Source: JACVRW01 sp963819115
GTDB lineage: Bacteria > Actinomycetota > Thermoleophilia > Solirubrobacterales > Thermoleophilaceae
Reading direction: 5' to 3'
DNA: 64,000 bases
Assembly (NCBI GenBank): GCA_963819115.1
Contig: CAWFUR010000011.1
Coordinates: 1,426,001-1,490,000, forward strand
Positions 55,240 to 63,987 of the stretch are shown here, piece by piece. Each line of letters begins with the position of its first letter. Within the stretch, counting starts at the first letter, position 1. The position numbers were made by a program, and so were the translations under genes. The notes under the pieces were generated by a model. It saw only the letters and a program-made list of their open reading frames with translations, had not been told where the DNA came from and searched no databases.

Positions 55240-55727
55240 GCGCCGTCGCCGCGCGGCGGAGCGGGCAGGAGCTGGATCTCCGGCGGGGCGGAGACGGGCA
55301 GGCCGGTGGCGTCGGTGTAGCTCCCTGCGGGAGAGAGGCGCTCGTCCCGCATGGAGATGGTGGCGCTCACGACGATGCCGAGAGTGCCCGCGAGGGCCAG
55401 CCATAGCCCGATCTCCCGGCCGGTCGCGTCGTCCGGCAGGGCGAGCACCCGGAAAGCCATCAGCACGAGCCCGATGAGCCCCAGGAGGGTGACCAGCGCG
55501 TCCAGGGCGATCGCCACAGCCGCCACCCGCGCCCATGCGGTGGCCACGAGCACCGAGAGGGCGCTCAGGGCCACGAGGGCGAGCAGCACGTCCACGATGT
55601 TGAGCGCCTCCCAGCCGCTCAGATCTGCGCCGCTCGTCCCGTACCAGGGCAGGAACAGCGACACCAGCAGCAGAAGCCCCGAGGCGGCGAGCAGGATCTC
55701 GCCCACGCGAAGTCTCCGAAGGTCCAT
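55236..55727 (-). CDS. Four-helix membrane protein, unknown function
   Basis: 163 residues with four membrane segments (about 9-28, 42-64, 67-92 and 103-124), and a polar C-terminal tail that includes PPEIQLLPAPPRG. The outer loop between the first two helices holds FLPWYGTSGADLSGWEAL, a motif seen in many uncharacterised actinobacterial membrane proteins. ATG at 55727. It is the first gene of the unit leading to gatC. Confidence 0.7.
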   Translation of the reverse strand: MDLRRLRVGEILLAASGLLLLVSLFLPWYGTSGADLSGWEALNIVDVLLALVALSALSVLVATAWARVAAVAIALDALVTLLGLIGLVLMAFRVLALPDDATGREIGLWLALAGTLGIVVSATISMRDERLSPAGSYTDATGLPVSAPPEIQLLPAPPRGDGA

Positions 55728-55748
55728 CGGCGGAGGGTACCCGCGGCC

Positions 55749-56621
55749 CTAGCGGGAGTTACCCGCGACCGCCTGTGCCTGCGCCGCCGCCACCGTGTTC
55801 ACCAGCAACATCGCGCGCGTCATCGGGCCCACCCCGCCGGGCACGGGGGTGATGGCCCGCGCCTTCGTGCTCACACCCTCGAAGTCCACGTCGCCCGTAA
55901 GTCCGGCCTCGGTCCGGTTGGTGCCCACGTCGATCACCACGGCGCCCTCGCGCACCATGTCCGCCGTGATCAGGCCGGGGCGTCCCGCGGCCGCCACGAT
56001 CACGTCCGCCTCGCGGCAGACGGCGCCCAGGTCCGGGGTATGTGAATGGCAGTGCGTGACCGTGGCGTTGGCGGCCAGCAGCAGAACCGTGAGCGGCTTG
56101 CCCACCAGGATCGAGCGCCCGACCACCACGGCGCGTGCGCCGTCCAGATCCACCCCTGCCTCGGCCAGCAGCTCCATCACCCCGGCTGGAGTGCACGGCA
56201 CCATGGCGCCGATCTGGTCCTGGAAGAGCAGCCCGGCGTTCACGGGAGTGAGGCCGTCCACGTCCTTCTCGGGGGCGATCCGCGGCACGAGCACCGCCTG
56301 ATCCAGATGTGCGGGCAGCGGCAGCTGGAGGAGGATGCCGTGAACCCGCTCGTCAGCGTTCAGGGAGTCGATCAGCGCCGCCAGCTCGGCCTCGGACACC
56401 TCGGCAGGCGGCTCGTGGTGGAAGGACCGGATGCCGACCTGCGCGCTGTCCTCCCGCTTCATCCGCACGTAGACCTCGGATGCCGGGTCGTCCCCCACCA
56501 GGATCGTGGCGAGGCCGGGGGTCACGCCGTGGACCTCCTCCAGCCGCTTGACCAGCGTGGCCACGCGATCGCGCATCCGCGCGGCCAGGGCCTTGCCGTC
56601 GATGATCTGGGCCTCAGCCAC
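55749..56621 (-). CDS. folD: Methylenetetrahydrofolate dehydrogenase/cyclohydrolase
   Basis: Bifunctional one-carbon enzyme interconverting methylene-, methenyl- and formyl-THF. The 290 residues have SEVYVRMKREDSAQVGI with the catalytic Lys (near 54), QLPLPAHLD, PCTPAGVMELL and the NADP motif VVGRSILVGKP near 165. Starts GTG at 56621, eight bases inside the pcrA 3' end, so it is translationally coupled to the helicase gene. Confidence 0.96.
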   Translation of the reverse strand: MAEAQIIDGKALAARMRDRVATLVKRLEEVHGVTPGLATILVGDDPASEVYVRMKREDSAQVGIRSFHHEPPAEVSEAELAALIDSLNADERVHGILLQLPLPAHLDQAVLVPRIAPEKDVDGLTPVNAGLLFQDQIGAMVPCTPAGVMELLAEAGVDLDGARAVVVGRSILVGKPLTVLLLAANATVTHCHSHTPDLGAVCREADVIVAAAGRPGLITADMVREGAVVIDVGTNRTEAGLTGDVDFEGVSTKARAITPVPGGVGPMTRAMLLVNTVAAAQAQAVAGNSR

Positions 56622-58836
56622 GCTTCTTGAGCGGCGCGTAGTCGGCCATCAGCTTGCGCTCGGACGGCGGCGCCTCGTCGGTGCCCTGGAACCGCACCAC
56701 CACCAGCCCCCCGGGCTCGAGACCGATCACCACGCCGGGACCGAAGTTCGCATGCACCACGTCCTCGCCGAGGGAGAAGCTGGCGCCGCTCCCCGGAGCG
56801 GGACCCGGGGTGGGCGCGGCCGCGCTGCCGCTCCACGTCGAGGCCGCGGCCATTCCGGTCGGGGCGCTCTCGTCAAGGTCGGTGAGCTCGTTCGGCACCT
56901 CGTCGATGAACCGGCTGCGCACGTTCCAGTCGCGGCCGCCGAAGAGGCTCCGTGAGCGCGCGTGCGTCAGGTAGAGCTCGCGCCGGGCGCGGGTCATCCC
57001 GACATAGGCCAGGCGCCGTTCCTCCTCCACGTCGCCCGCCTCGATCGCGCGAAGGTGCGGGAACACCCCGTCCTCCATGCCGATCACGAACACGGTGTCG
57101 TACTCGAGGCCCTTGGCGTTGTGGAGGGTCATGAGGGTCACGATGCCGTCGTCGTCGCTGAGGCCGTCCTGCTCGTTGAAGAGGGCCACCTGCTGGAGGA
57201 ACTGCTCGACGCCGGGCTCATCGTCCGACTCCGCGGCGGCCGGCCCGCCCGCGGCGGCGTCGTACTCCCGCCCCACTCCCACCAGCTCCTCGAGGTTCTC
57301 GAGCCGGCCCTGCGACTCGATCGTGCGCTCGGCCTGGAGCGCCTCCACGTAGCCGGTCTCCTCGAGCGTCTCCTGGAGCAGGTCGCCAACCCCCGCCCCA
57401 CCCTCGGCGCGCTCGCGCAGGCGCTCCATGACCGACATGAAGCGGCCCACGGCCTTCACGGCGGCCGAGGCCAGGCCGGGCACCCGGTCGGGCGCGGCGG
57501 CAACGTCCCAGATGGGCTCGCCCAGCGTGTTGGCCTGGGCCACGAGGCGCCCCTGCGAGGTCTGGCCGATGCCGCGCCGGGGTGAGTTCACCACGCGTCC
57601 GAAGGCCACGGTGTCCGAGGGGTTCACGAGCAGCGTCAGGTAGGCCAGCGCGTCCTTCACCTCGGCCCGCTCGTAGAAGCGCGTGCCGCCGATGATCTGG
57701 TACCCGACGCCGTAGCGCACCAGCATGTCCTCGAGCACCCGCGACTGCGCGTTCGTCCGGTAGAAGACGGCGATCTCGTCGCGCGAGGCCCCCGTGTCCA
57801 CCAGCGACTCGATCTCCGACACCACGAAGCGCGCCTCGGCGTGCTCGTCCTCGAGCTCCCGGACGTGCACCGGGTCGCCCTCCCCCACGTCGCTCCACAG
57901 CGACTTGGACTTGCGTGCCCGGTTGTTCGAGATCACCCCGTTGGCCGCGCTGAGGATGGTCTGGGTCGAGCGGTAGTTCTGCTCGAGCTTGATCACGCCG
58001 GTGTCCGGGAAGTCGTCCTCGAAGTCGAGGATATTGCGGATGTCGGCTCCCCTGAAGGAATAGATCGACTGATCATCGTCCCCCACGACGCACAGGTTCC
58101 GGTGCTCCTCGGTGAGCAGCTGGAGCCAGCGGTACTGGGCGTGGTTCGTGTCCTGGTACTCGTCCACCAGCACGAACCGGAAGGCCCGGCGGTAGCGCTC
58201 GCGCACCTCCGGGAAGAGCTCGTAGAGGTTCACGCAGCGGAACAGCAGGTCGTCGAAGTCCATCGCGTTCGAGCTGTGCATCCGCTGCTCGTAGAGCGCA
58301 TACACGTCGGCCGTGGTCTGCTCGAAGAACGACGACACCTTGAGGCGGTAGGCCTCGGCGTCGAGCAGCTGGTTCTTGGCGTCCGAGATCTGGCGCCGGA
58401 TGCCCCGGGGCGCGAAGCGCTTCGGATCCACGTCGAGCTCCTCGGCACATGCCTTGACCTGGCGCAGCGTGTCCTGCTCGTCGTAGATCGTGAAGCCGCG
58501 CGTGTACCCGAGCCGCTCCGCGTCGGCGCGGAGGATGCGCGCGCACGCCGAGTGGAAGGTCATGACCCACATGGCCCGCGCCTTGCGGCCGACGAGGCCC
58601 TCCACCCGCTCGCGCATCTCCTGCGCGGCCTTGTTGGTGAAGGTGATGGCCAGAATCTCACTCGGGCGGGCCTGCCCCGTTCCCACCAGGTGAGCGATGC
58701 GGTGGGTGAGCACCCGCGTCTTGCCCGATCCGGCCCCGGCCAGGATCAGAAGCGGCCCCTCGCCGTGCAGAACCGCGTCGCGCTGAGGGTCGTTCAGACC
58801 CTCGAGCAGGTTGTCCACGGCGGCGGGCGAGCTCAC
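56614..58836 (-). CDS. pcrA: UvrD/PcrA-type DNA helicase
   Basis: 740-residue superfamily 1A 3'-5' helicase for repair and replication restart. Motifs in order: GAGSGKTRVLTHRI (Walker A, near 35), ITFTNKAAQEMRERV, VDEYQDTN (Walker B), VGDDDQSIYSFRGAD, LEQNYRSTQTIL, VTLMTLHNAKGLEYDTVFVIG and YVGMTRAR. The C-terminus from about 650 is disordered and ends in a Tudor-like segment (VHANFGPGVVIGLEPGGLVVVRF), as in PcrA of Gram-positives that contacts RNA polymerase. Start GTG at 58836. Confidence 0.95.
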   Translation of the reverse strand: MSSPAAVDNLLEGLNDPQRDAVLHGEGPLLILAGAGSGKTRVLTHRIAHLVGTGQARPSEILAITFTNKAAQEMRERVEGLVGRKARAMWVMTFHSACARILRADAERLGYTRGFTIYDEQDTLRQVKACAEELDVDPKRFAPRGIRRQISDAKNQLLDAEAYRLKVSSFFEQTTADVYALYEQRMHSSNAMDFDDLLFRCVNLYELFPEVRERYRRAFRFVLVDEYQDTNHAQYRWLQLLTEEHRNLCVVGDDDQSIYSFRGADIRNILDFEDDFPDTGVIKLEQNYRSTQTILSAANGVISNNRARKSKSLWSDVGEGDPVHVRELEDEHAEARFVVSEIESLVDTGASRDEIAVFYRTNAQSRVLEDMLVRYGVGYQIIGGTRFYERAEVKDALAYLTLLVNPSDTVAFGRVVNSPRRGIGQTSQGRLVAQANTLGEPIWDVAAAPDRVPGLASAAVKAVGRFMSVMERLRERAEGGAGVGDLLQETLEETGYVEALQAERTIESQGRLENLEELVGVGREYDAAAGGPAAAESDDEPGVEQFLQQVALFNEQDGLSDDDGIVTLMTLHNAKGLEYDTVFVIGMEDGVFPHLRAIEAGDVEEERRLAYVGMTRARRELYLTHARSRSLFGGRDWNVRSRFIDEVPNELTDLDESAPTGMAAASTWSGSAAAPTPGPAPGSGASFSLGEDVVHANFGPGVVIGLEPGGLVVVRFQGTDEAPPSERKLMADYAPLKKRG

Positions 58837-58862
58837 TCAGGCGAGGATAGTTGCGCCTGCGG

Positions 58863-59279
58863 TCAGCCCGCCCGAGCCGATTCCAGCGCCTCCCGCAGCT
58901 CCGGCGGAAGCCGTCTCGCCGTCTGCTCCTCGTAGTCGAAGCCCACGAGCCAGCCGTAGCCCTCGGCCACCAGGCGCTCGCCCACGTGCATCGCGAAGTC
59001 CATGCGGAACGCGGACCGGCGGACCTCCCCCACGGAGCAGCCGATCGCCACCTCCTCGTCGTACTCGACCGGCGAGCGGTAGTTGATGTGGGCCTCGGCG
59101 AAGATCATCCCGAAGGCCCCGCGCTCCGGGTTGGCGGGGCTGTGGCCGGGCGAGAGCGCCGACATGTAGGCGATCCGGGCGCTCTCGAAGTAGCGCAGGT
59201 ACACGACGTTGTTCAGGTGCCGCATGGCGTCGAGGTCTCCGAAGCGGACTCGCTCGAGGTGGACGAAGGGGGCGGGCAC
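58863..59279 (-). CDS. Acyl-CoA thioesterase, 4-hydroxybenzoyl-CoA thioesterase family
   Basis: 138-residue hotdog-fold protein. The signature RVRFGDLDAMRHLNNVVYLRYFESAR with the catalytic Asp starts near residue 11. It hydrolyses an unknown acyl-CoA; in a menaquinone-making cell a DHNA-CoA thioesterase (MenI-like) role is conceivable but unsupported. GTG at 59279 is chosen because a TAGCGT box lies eight bases upstream; ATG at 59312 would add 11 residues that do not look conserved. It is divergent from the queuosine gene. Confidence 0.82.
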   Translation of the reverse strand: MPAPFVHLERVRFGDLDAMRHLNNVVYLRYFESARIAYMSALSPGHSPANPERGAFGMIFAEAHINYRSPVEYDEEVAIGCSVGEVRRSAFRMDFAMHVGERLVAEGYGWLVGFDYEEQTARRLPPELREALESARAG

Positions 59280-59287
59280 GGGCGGGC

Positions 59288-59293
59288 ACGCTA
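59288..59293 (-). promoter_or_regulatory. -10 box for the thioesterase gene
   Basis: The minus strand reads TAGCGT, ending eight bases before the GTG at 59279. It is the same layout as at tyrS, menD and cysK. Confidence 0.4.
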
Positions 59294-59317
59294 CCCGGTG
59301 GTGTAAACCCATCGTTC

Positions 59318-60193
59318 GTGGGCGACCTCCTCGATCAGGTCCGCGAGCGGTGCGCCGCCGTGGCCGCCAGAGCCCGGCACGTGGAGATCGACGCCGAGCG
59401 CATCGCCGCCGTGGAACCCGCGCCTGCGCCCGAGCTCGATCCCGAGCGGCACTACCTGGAGGGGCCGCCCGAGGAGGTGGCCCGCTACGTCCTGACGCTC
59501 GACGCCATCAACTTCGGCTCGGGCTGGTTCCCCACCCTGCGCAAGCGACGCGGCTGCTCCGGCTACTTCACCGTGGCCTGGGCGCTGGCCGACCGCTTCC
59601 GAGGGGCCGGCCCCTGGTCCAACGCCGAGCTGCGTGCCGCCACTACGCCCGAGGTCGCCCGGGTGCTCGGGCAGGACCCCGGTCACGAGCTGATGGCCCT
59701 CTACGCCGAGGCACTGCGCCAGCTCGGGAGATTCCTCGGGGACCGCGACATGCCGGCGGTGGTGGCCTCCGCCGAGGGATCGGCCGAGCGCCTGGCCGCC
59801 TCATTCGCCCAGGGCATGCCCTTCTTCGACGACACCGGCTTCTACAAGCGCGCCCAGATCGTGCCCTCGGACCTCTCCCTGGCGGGGGTCGCGGAGTTCC
59901 ACGACCTCGACCGTCTCACGATCTTCGCCGACAACCTCGTGCCTCACGTGCTGCGCGTGGACGGCGTGCTCCGCTACCACCCCGACCTGGCCGCCCGCAT
60001 CGACGCCGGTGAGCTCCTGCCCCCGGGAGAGGAGGAGACGGAGATCAGGGCCTGCGCGGTTCACGCCTGCGAGCAGATCGCCCGCCAATCCGGCGTCCCG
60101 CCCCGGACGCTCGACGGCTGGCTCTGGAACCGCGGCCAGGATCCGCGCTACAAGTCCCGTCCCCGCCACCGCACGCGGAGCGTGTACTACTGA
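59318..60193 (+). CDS. Queuosine 5'-phosphate N-glycosylase (Qng1/DUF2419 family)
   Basis: 291 residues matching the DUF2419 queuosine-salvage family, which releases queuine from queuosine 5'-phosphate. Visible motifs: LDAINFGSGWFP near 60-71, FFDDTGFYKRAQI near 168-180, LTIFADNLVPHVLR near 205-218, EIRACAVHACEQI near 247 and the C-terminal LDGWLWNRGQDPRYKSRPRH. Start GTG at 59318, divergent from the thioesterase. No tgt or other queuosine genes are in the window, so it suggests salvage of queuine. Confidence 0.88.
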   Translation: MGDLLDQVRERCAAVAARARHVEIDAERIAAVEPAPAPELDPERHYLEGPPEEVARYVLTLDAINFGSGWFPTLRKRRGCSGYFTVAWALADRFRGAGPWSNAELRAATTPEVARVLGQDPGHELMALYAEALRQLGRFLGDRDMPAVVASAEGSAERLAASFAQGMPFFDDTGFYKRAQIVPSDLSLAGVAEFHDLDRLTIFADNLVPHVLRVDGVLRYHPDLAARIDAGELLPPGEEETEIRACAVHACEQIARQSGVPPRTLDGWLWNRGQDPRYKSRPRHRTRSVYY

Positions 60194-60200
60194 GCCGCGC

Positions 60201-60938
60201 CTACCCCCCGGTGGAGTCCGGGCCGCGCCGCGGGCGCAGCGGCTGCACCTCGGCGCCCTCGGGCTTGCGTCCCGTGAGCTCGGCCACGATCTCCTCCAGG
60301 CCGTTCAGCCGGTTGGCCATGCCGCGCATGGCGTCGGCCACCGGGTCGGGCAGGTGCGCCCAGTCGGCGTCCGGGCCCTGGGGCTTGCGGCCATTCACCC
60401 GCACGGGGTGCCCCGGGTTGCCCACCACCGTCGCGTCGGGCGGCACGTCATGGATCACCACCGAGTTTGCTCCCACGCGGGCTCGCTCGCCCACCCGGAT
60501 CGGGCCGAGCAGCTTGGCCCCCGCGCCGATGATCGCCTCGCTCCCCACGGTCGGGTGGCGCTTGCCCCGCTCGAACCCGGTGCCGCCCAGGGTCACGCCC
60601 TGGTAGAGCGTCACCGAGTCGCCCAGCTCGGCGGTCTCGCCAATCACCACACCCGACCCGTGGTCGATGAAGAGTCCCTCGCCGATCCGCGCGGCGGGAT
60701 GGATCTCGATGCCGGTCACGACCTTGGTCGCATTGGCCAGCGCGCGCGGGACCACGGGCACGCCCGCCTCGTAGAGGGCGTGCGAGACCCGGTGGGCAAG
60801 CAGCGCCTGAACGCCGCCGTAGGTGAGCAGCATCTCCAGCCGTCCGACGCTGCGGGCGGCCGGGTCGCGCTCGGCGGCGGCGGTCAGGTCCTCGCGCAAC
60901 TCGCGCGCCACACGGGTGAAGGTCGCGATGCCGATCAT
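60201..60938 (-). CDS. cysE: Serine O-acetyltransferase
   Basis: Makes O-acetylserine for cysteine synthesis. The 245-residue protein has a helical N-terminal part and a left-handed beta helix with hexapeptide repeats (IEIHPAARIGEGLFIDHGSGVVIGETA), followed by GVTLGGTGFERGKRHPTVG. The catalytic His/Asp pair is in the IDHG stretch. It ends with a nonstandard tail of about 50 residues instead of the short Ile-ending tail that docks in CysK. The ATG overlaps the cysK stop by one base (TGATG). Confidence 0.95.
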   Translation of the reverse strand: MIGIATFTRVARELREDLTAAAERDPAARSVGRLEMLLTYGGVQALLAHRVSHALYEAGVPVVPRALANATKVVTGIEIHPAARIGEGLFIDHGSGVVIGETAELGDSVTLYQGVTLGGTGFERGKRHPTVGSEAIIGAGAKLLGPIRVGERARVGANSVVIHDVPPDATVVGNPGHPVRVNGRKPQGPDADWAHLPDPVADAMRGMANRLNGLEEIVAELTGRKPEGAEVQPLRPRRGPDSTGG

Positions 60939-61885
60939 CAGGGGGCGAAGAAGGGGGTGCTCGCGTAGCGCTCGCCCGAGTCGGGCATGATCACCACGAT
61001 CCGCTTGTCCCGCATCTCAGGTCGCGAGCCCACGTGGATCGCCCCCCAGAGGGCGGCGCCGCAGGAGATGCCGGCCAGCACGCCCTCGCGACGAGCGCAG
61101 AGACGGGCAGTTTCGATGGCGTCCTCGTCGTCCACGGGCACCACCTCGTCGATCACCGCGCGGTTCAGCACGGCGGGCACGAACCCGGCACCGATGCCCT
61201 GGATCTTGTGAGGTCCCGCGGAGCGGCCCGAGAGCACCGCAGAGGCCATCGGCTCCACGGCGACCACGTGCAGGTCCGGATTGCGCTCCTTGAGCCGCTC
61301 GCCGCAGCCGGTGATGGTGCCGCCCGTGCCCACACCGGCCACGAGCACGTCCACGCGGCCGTCCATGTCGCGCCAGATCTCCTCGGCCGTCGTGCGCCGG
61401 TGGATCTCGGGGTTGGCCGGGTTCGAGAACTGGTCCGGAATGAAGCTGTCCCCGCGCTCGGCGGCGATGCGACGGGCGGCCTCCACCGCCTCGTTCATGC
61501 CCCCCATGGACTCCACGAGCTCCACCTCGGCGCCGTAGAGGCGGACGATGTTCCCCCGCTCGCGGCTCATCCCCTGCGGCATGGTGAGAACCAGGTCGTA
61601 CCCGCGCGCCGCGCACACGAAGGCGAGCGCGATGCCGGTGTTGCCCGAGGTGGGCTCGACGATGGTGGTGCGCCCGGGCACGATCGCGCCCTCCGCCTCG
61701 GCAGCGTCGATCATCGCCACGCCGATGCGGTCCTTGACGCTGCCCGCCGGGTTGTAGGCCTCGAGCTTCGCCACGATCTCCGCGCCGCAGTCGGGGGCCA
61801 CGCGAGCGAGCCTCACCATCGGCGTGCCGCCCACGATGTCGCTCAGGTTGTCGGGTATCGCCCCGGTCGAGGAGGACACGGACAT
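60938..61885 (-). CDS. cysK: Cysteine synthase (O-acetylserine sulfhydrylase)
   Basis: PLP enzyme making cysteine from O-acetylserine and sulfide. The 315 residues have the PLP Lys in NPAGSVKDRIGVAMI (about 45-59), TSGNTGIALAFV, GVGTGGTITGCG and PDSGERYAS. The ATG at 61885 is six bases behind a TACCCT box; the upstream open extension has no CysK character. It is first of a two-gene operon with cysE. Confidence 0.96.
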   Translation of the reverse strand: MSVSSSTGAIPDNLSDIVGGTPMVRLARVAPDCGAEIVAKLEAYNPAGSVKDRIGVAMIDAAEAEGAIVPGRTTIVEPTSGNTGIALAFVCAARGYDLVLTMPQGMSRERGNIVRLYGAEVELVESMGGMNEAVEAARRIAAERGDSFIPDQFSNPANPEIHRRTTAEEIWRDMDGRVDVLVAGVGTGGTITGCGERLKERNPDLHVVAVEPMASAVLSGRSAGPHKIQGIGAGFVPAVLNRAVIDEVVPVDDEDAIETARLCARREGVLAGISCGAALWGAIHVGSRPEMRDKRIVVIMPDSGERYASTPFFAP

Positions 61886-61891
61886 TGCCCG

Positions 61892-61897
61892 AGGGTA
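61892..61897 (-). promoter_or_regulatory. -10 box for cysK-cysE (leaderless layout)
   Basis: The minus strand reads TACCCT, then six bases, then the cysK ATG. Transcription is expected to start at the start codon. No Shine-Dalgarno sequence is present. Confidence 0.5.
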
Positions 61898-61939
61898 CCG
61901 TCGCGCCCGGCCCGGGTCGGCCAACGGCACAATGGCGGG

Positions 61940-62704
61940 ATGCTGATCCGGGCCGAGGGTGCGGGCGTGGTGGCGATCGGCCAGGCATCCCACGCCTGGC
62001 TCTCCGGCCAGCTCGCGCGCGCGTGGGGAAACGAGCGCTTCCGAGCGCCTACGCCCCGGGAGGAGGTCTGCCTGGCCGCCGAGCAGCACGACGTGGGCAT
62101 GGCCGAATGGGACCGCGCTCCTGAGCCCGACCCGGACACCGGGTGGCCGCGGTCTTTCATGGAGATGGCGCTGGAGGACCACCTGCGGCTGTGGTCGGCC
62201 GCGCCACGGAAGCTGTTGGCTCAGAGCCGCTACGCCGCGCTGCTCGTGTCGATGCATGGTGCGGCGCTCTACGAGCACCGCGACGTGTCCCGGCTTGGTC
62301 CCGAGGACGCCGCCGCGGTGGCCGGCTACCTCTCGTCCCAGCGCGCTCTCCAGGAGCGGCTGATCGATCTCCTGGGAGCGGACCGGGCGGAGCTCTCGCG
62401 CAACCAGCGGCTGCTCGCGGCGTGGGACGCCCTCTCGCTCGCGCTCTGCCTGGGGTGGGATCCGTACACGCTGGAGGAGGTGCCGGGTACCGGCGAGGGA
62501 CCTGCCGTCCTGCGTCTGGAATCGTCAGGCGATCGCTGGACGCTCGACCCGTGGCCGTTCACGGCAAGCGAGCTCACCGTCCGGTGCGAGGGACGCCGCC
62601 TGACGGAACGCCACACCAGCCGGAGCGAGCTCGAGCAAGCGCTCGCCGACGCTCCGCACGTTGCCCTCTCCTTCACCCTGGTCCCCATCACCCTGAGCCG
62701 CTGA
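61940..62704 (+). CDS. DUF3891 family protein
   Basis: 254 residues resembling the DUF3891 family: an N-terminal ASHAWLSGQLARAWGN, then AEQHDVGMAEWDRAPEPDP (near 48-66) and SMHGAALYEHRD (near 105). The conserved His and Asp residues (H in ASHAW, HD in EQHD, H in SMHG) look like the metal-binding pattern of an HD-domain-like hydrolase, but no activity is known to me. ATG at 61940 follows CACAAT by six bases. It is divergent from cysK. Confidence 0.8.
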   Translation: MLIRAEGAGVVAIGQASHAWLSGQLARAWGNERFRAPTPREEVCLAAEQHDVGMAEWDRAPEPDPDTGWPRSFMEMALEDHLRLWSAAPRKLLAQSRYAALLVSMHGAALYEHRDVSRLGPEDAAAVAGYLSSQRALQERLIDLLGADRAELSRNQRLLAAWDALSLALCLGWDPYTLEEVPGTGEGPAVLRLESSGDRWTLDPWPFTASELTVRCEGRRLTERHTSRSELEQALADAPHVALSFTLVPITLSR

Positions 62705-62742
62705 CCGATCCCCCGGTAGGCCGCCACCTCCATTGGCGCCTG

Positions 62743-63987
62743 GTGAGGCGCCGGCGTCAGCTCCTTCGCCGGGGACGGCTGCTGGCCCTGCTGGCCGTGG
62801 TGGGGCCGGGGGTACTCGCGGGCCTCTCGGACGACGACCCCGCGGGGATCACCACCTATTCCATCCTCGGGGCCAGGTACGGCTACCGCCTGCTGTGGGT
62901 GCTGGCCGTGTCCACCCTCGCGCTGATCGTGTTCCACGAGCTGGGCGCGCGGATGGGAATCGTCACCGGAAAGGGACTGCTCGCCCTGGTGCGCGACCGC
63001 TACGGCACGGGTGGCGCGATGGTGGTGCTGGGGGCCCTCGTCGTGGCCAATCTCGGCACGCTGTGCGCGGAGTTCGCCGGGGTGGCGGCGGGGATGGAGC
63101 TCCTCGGCGGCGTGAGCCGGTATCTGAGCGTGCCCGTGGCCGCGGTCGGCGTCTCGCTGCTGGTGCTGCGCGGTTCCTTCCATCGCGTGGAGCACGTTCT
63201 GCTGGCGCTCGCGACGGTGTTCGTGGGATACGTGGTGTCCGGGTTTCTGGCCGGTCCGGACTGGGGCGCCACCGCGCGTGGATTGGTGGTCCCGAGCATC
63301 CCCGGCTCCCGGGACGCCGTGCTCCTCGCGGTGGCGACCGTCGGCACAACCCTCGCACCCTGGGGCCTGGCGTTCATCCAGTCCTACGCCGTGGACAAGC
63401 GCCTGACCGCGGACGACCTGCCGTACGAGCGCGTGGACGTGATCGTAGGCGCGGTGCTCACCGGCGTGATCGGGGTGTTCATCGTGGTGGCCTGCGCGGC
63501 CACCCTTCATGCTCGAGGCGCGGACATCAACGACGCGGGTGACGCCGCGCAGGCACTGGAGCCGCTCGCGGGACACCTGGCGTCCACGTTGTTCGGACTC
63601 GGATTCCTGGGGGCGGCCCTGCTGGCCGCCTCGATCGTGCCGTTGTCCACCGCGTACTCGATGGCCGAGGCCTTCGACGCGCCAGGAGACCTCAACGCCG
63701 GCTTCGCCGACGCGCGGCTCTTCTACATGGGCTACGGGGCGATGGTGCTGACGGCCGCGACGATCGTGCTTCTCCCGGGCGCCCCGCTGCTCTCCATCCT
63801 GTACCTGTCCCAGGCGCTCAATGCGTTGCTCCTGCTCGTGCTGCTCCCCTTCATGAGACGCATCGGACGCGATCCGGAGGTGATGGGCAAGCACGCGCTC
63901 GGCCCCCTCGGGCGCGCGACCACCGGAGCGGCGCTGGCATTCGTGGCCGCCTCGCTCGCGGCGCTGTTCGCGCTCACGGTCTTCTGA
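62743..63987 (+). CDS. Nramp-family divalent metal transporter, atypical metal site
   Basis: 414 residues with about eleven membrane segments of the LeuT-like Nramp fold. The first helix carries DDDPAGI (30-36) where canonical Mn/Fe Nramps have DPGN. The sixth has TTLAPWG (near 199-205) where they have MPH. The substitutions resemble Nramp-related magnesium transporters, so Mg or Mn transport is more likely than iron uptake; this is inference. The start GTG at 62743 lies 38 bp after the DUF3891 stop. The protein ends 13 bp before the window edge. Confidence 0.85.
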   Translation: MRRRRQLLRRGRLLALLAVVGPGVLAGLSDDDPAGITTYSILGARYGYRLLWVLAVSTLALIVFHELGARMGIVTGKGLLALVRDRYGTGGAMVVLGALVVANLGTLCAEFAGVAAGMELLGGVSRYLSVPVAAVGVSLLVLRGSFHRVEHVLLALATVFVGYVVSGFLAGPDWGATARGLVVPSIPGSRDAVLLAVATVGTTLAPWGLAFIQSYAVDKRLTADDLPYERVDVIVGAVLTGVIGVFIVVACAATLHARGADINDAGDAAQALEPLAGHLASTLFGLGFLGAALLAASIVPLSTAYSMAEAFDAPGDLNAGFADARLFYMGYGAMVLTAATIVLLPGAPLLSILYLSQALNALLLLVLLPFMRRIGRDPEVMGKHALGPLGRATTGAALAFVAASLAALFALTVF

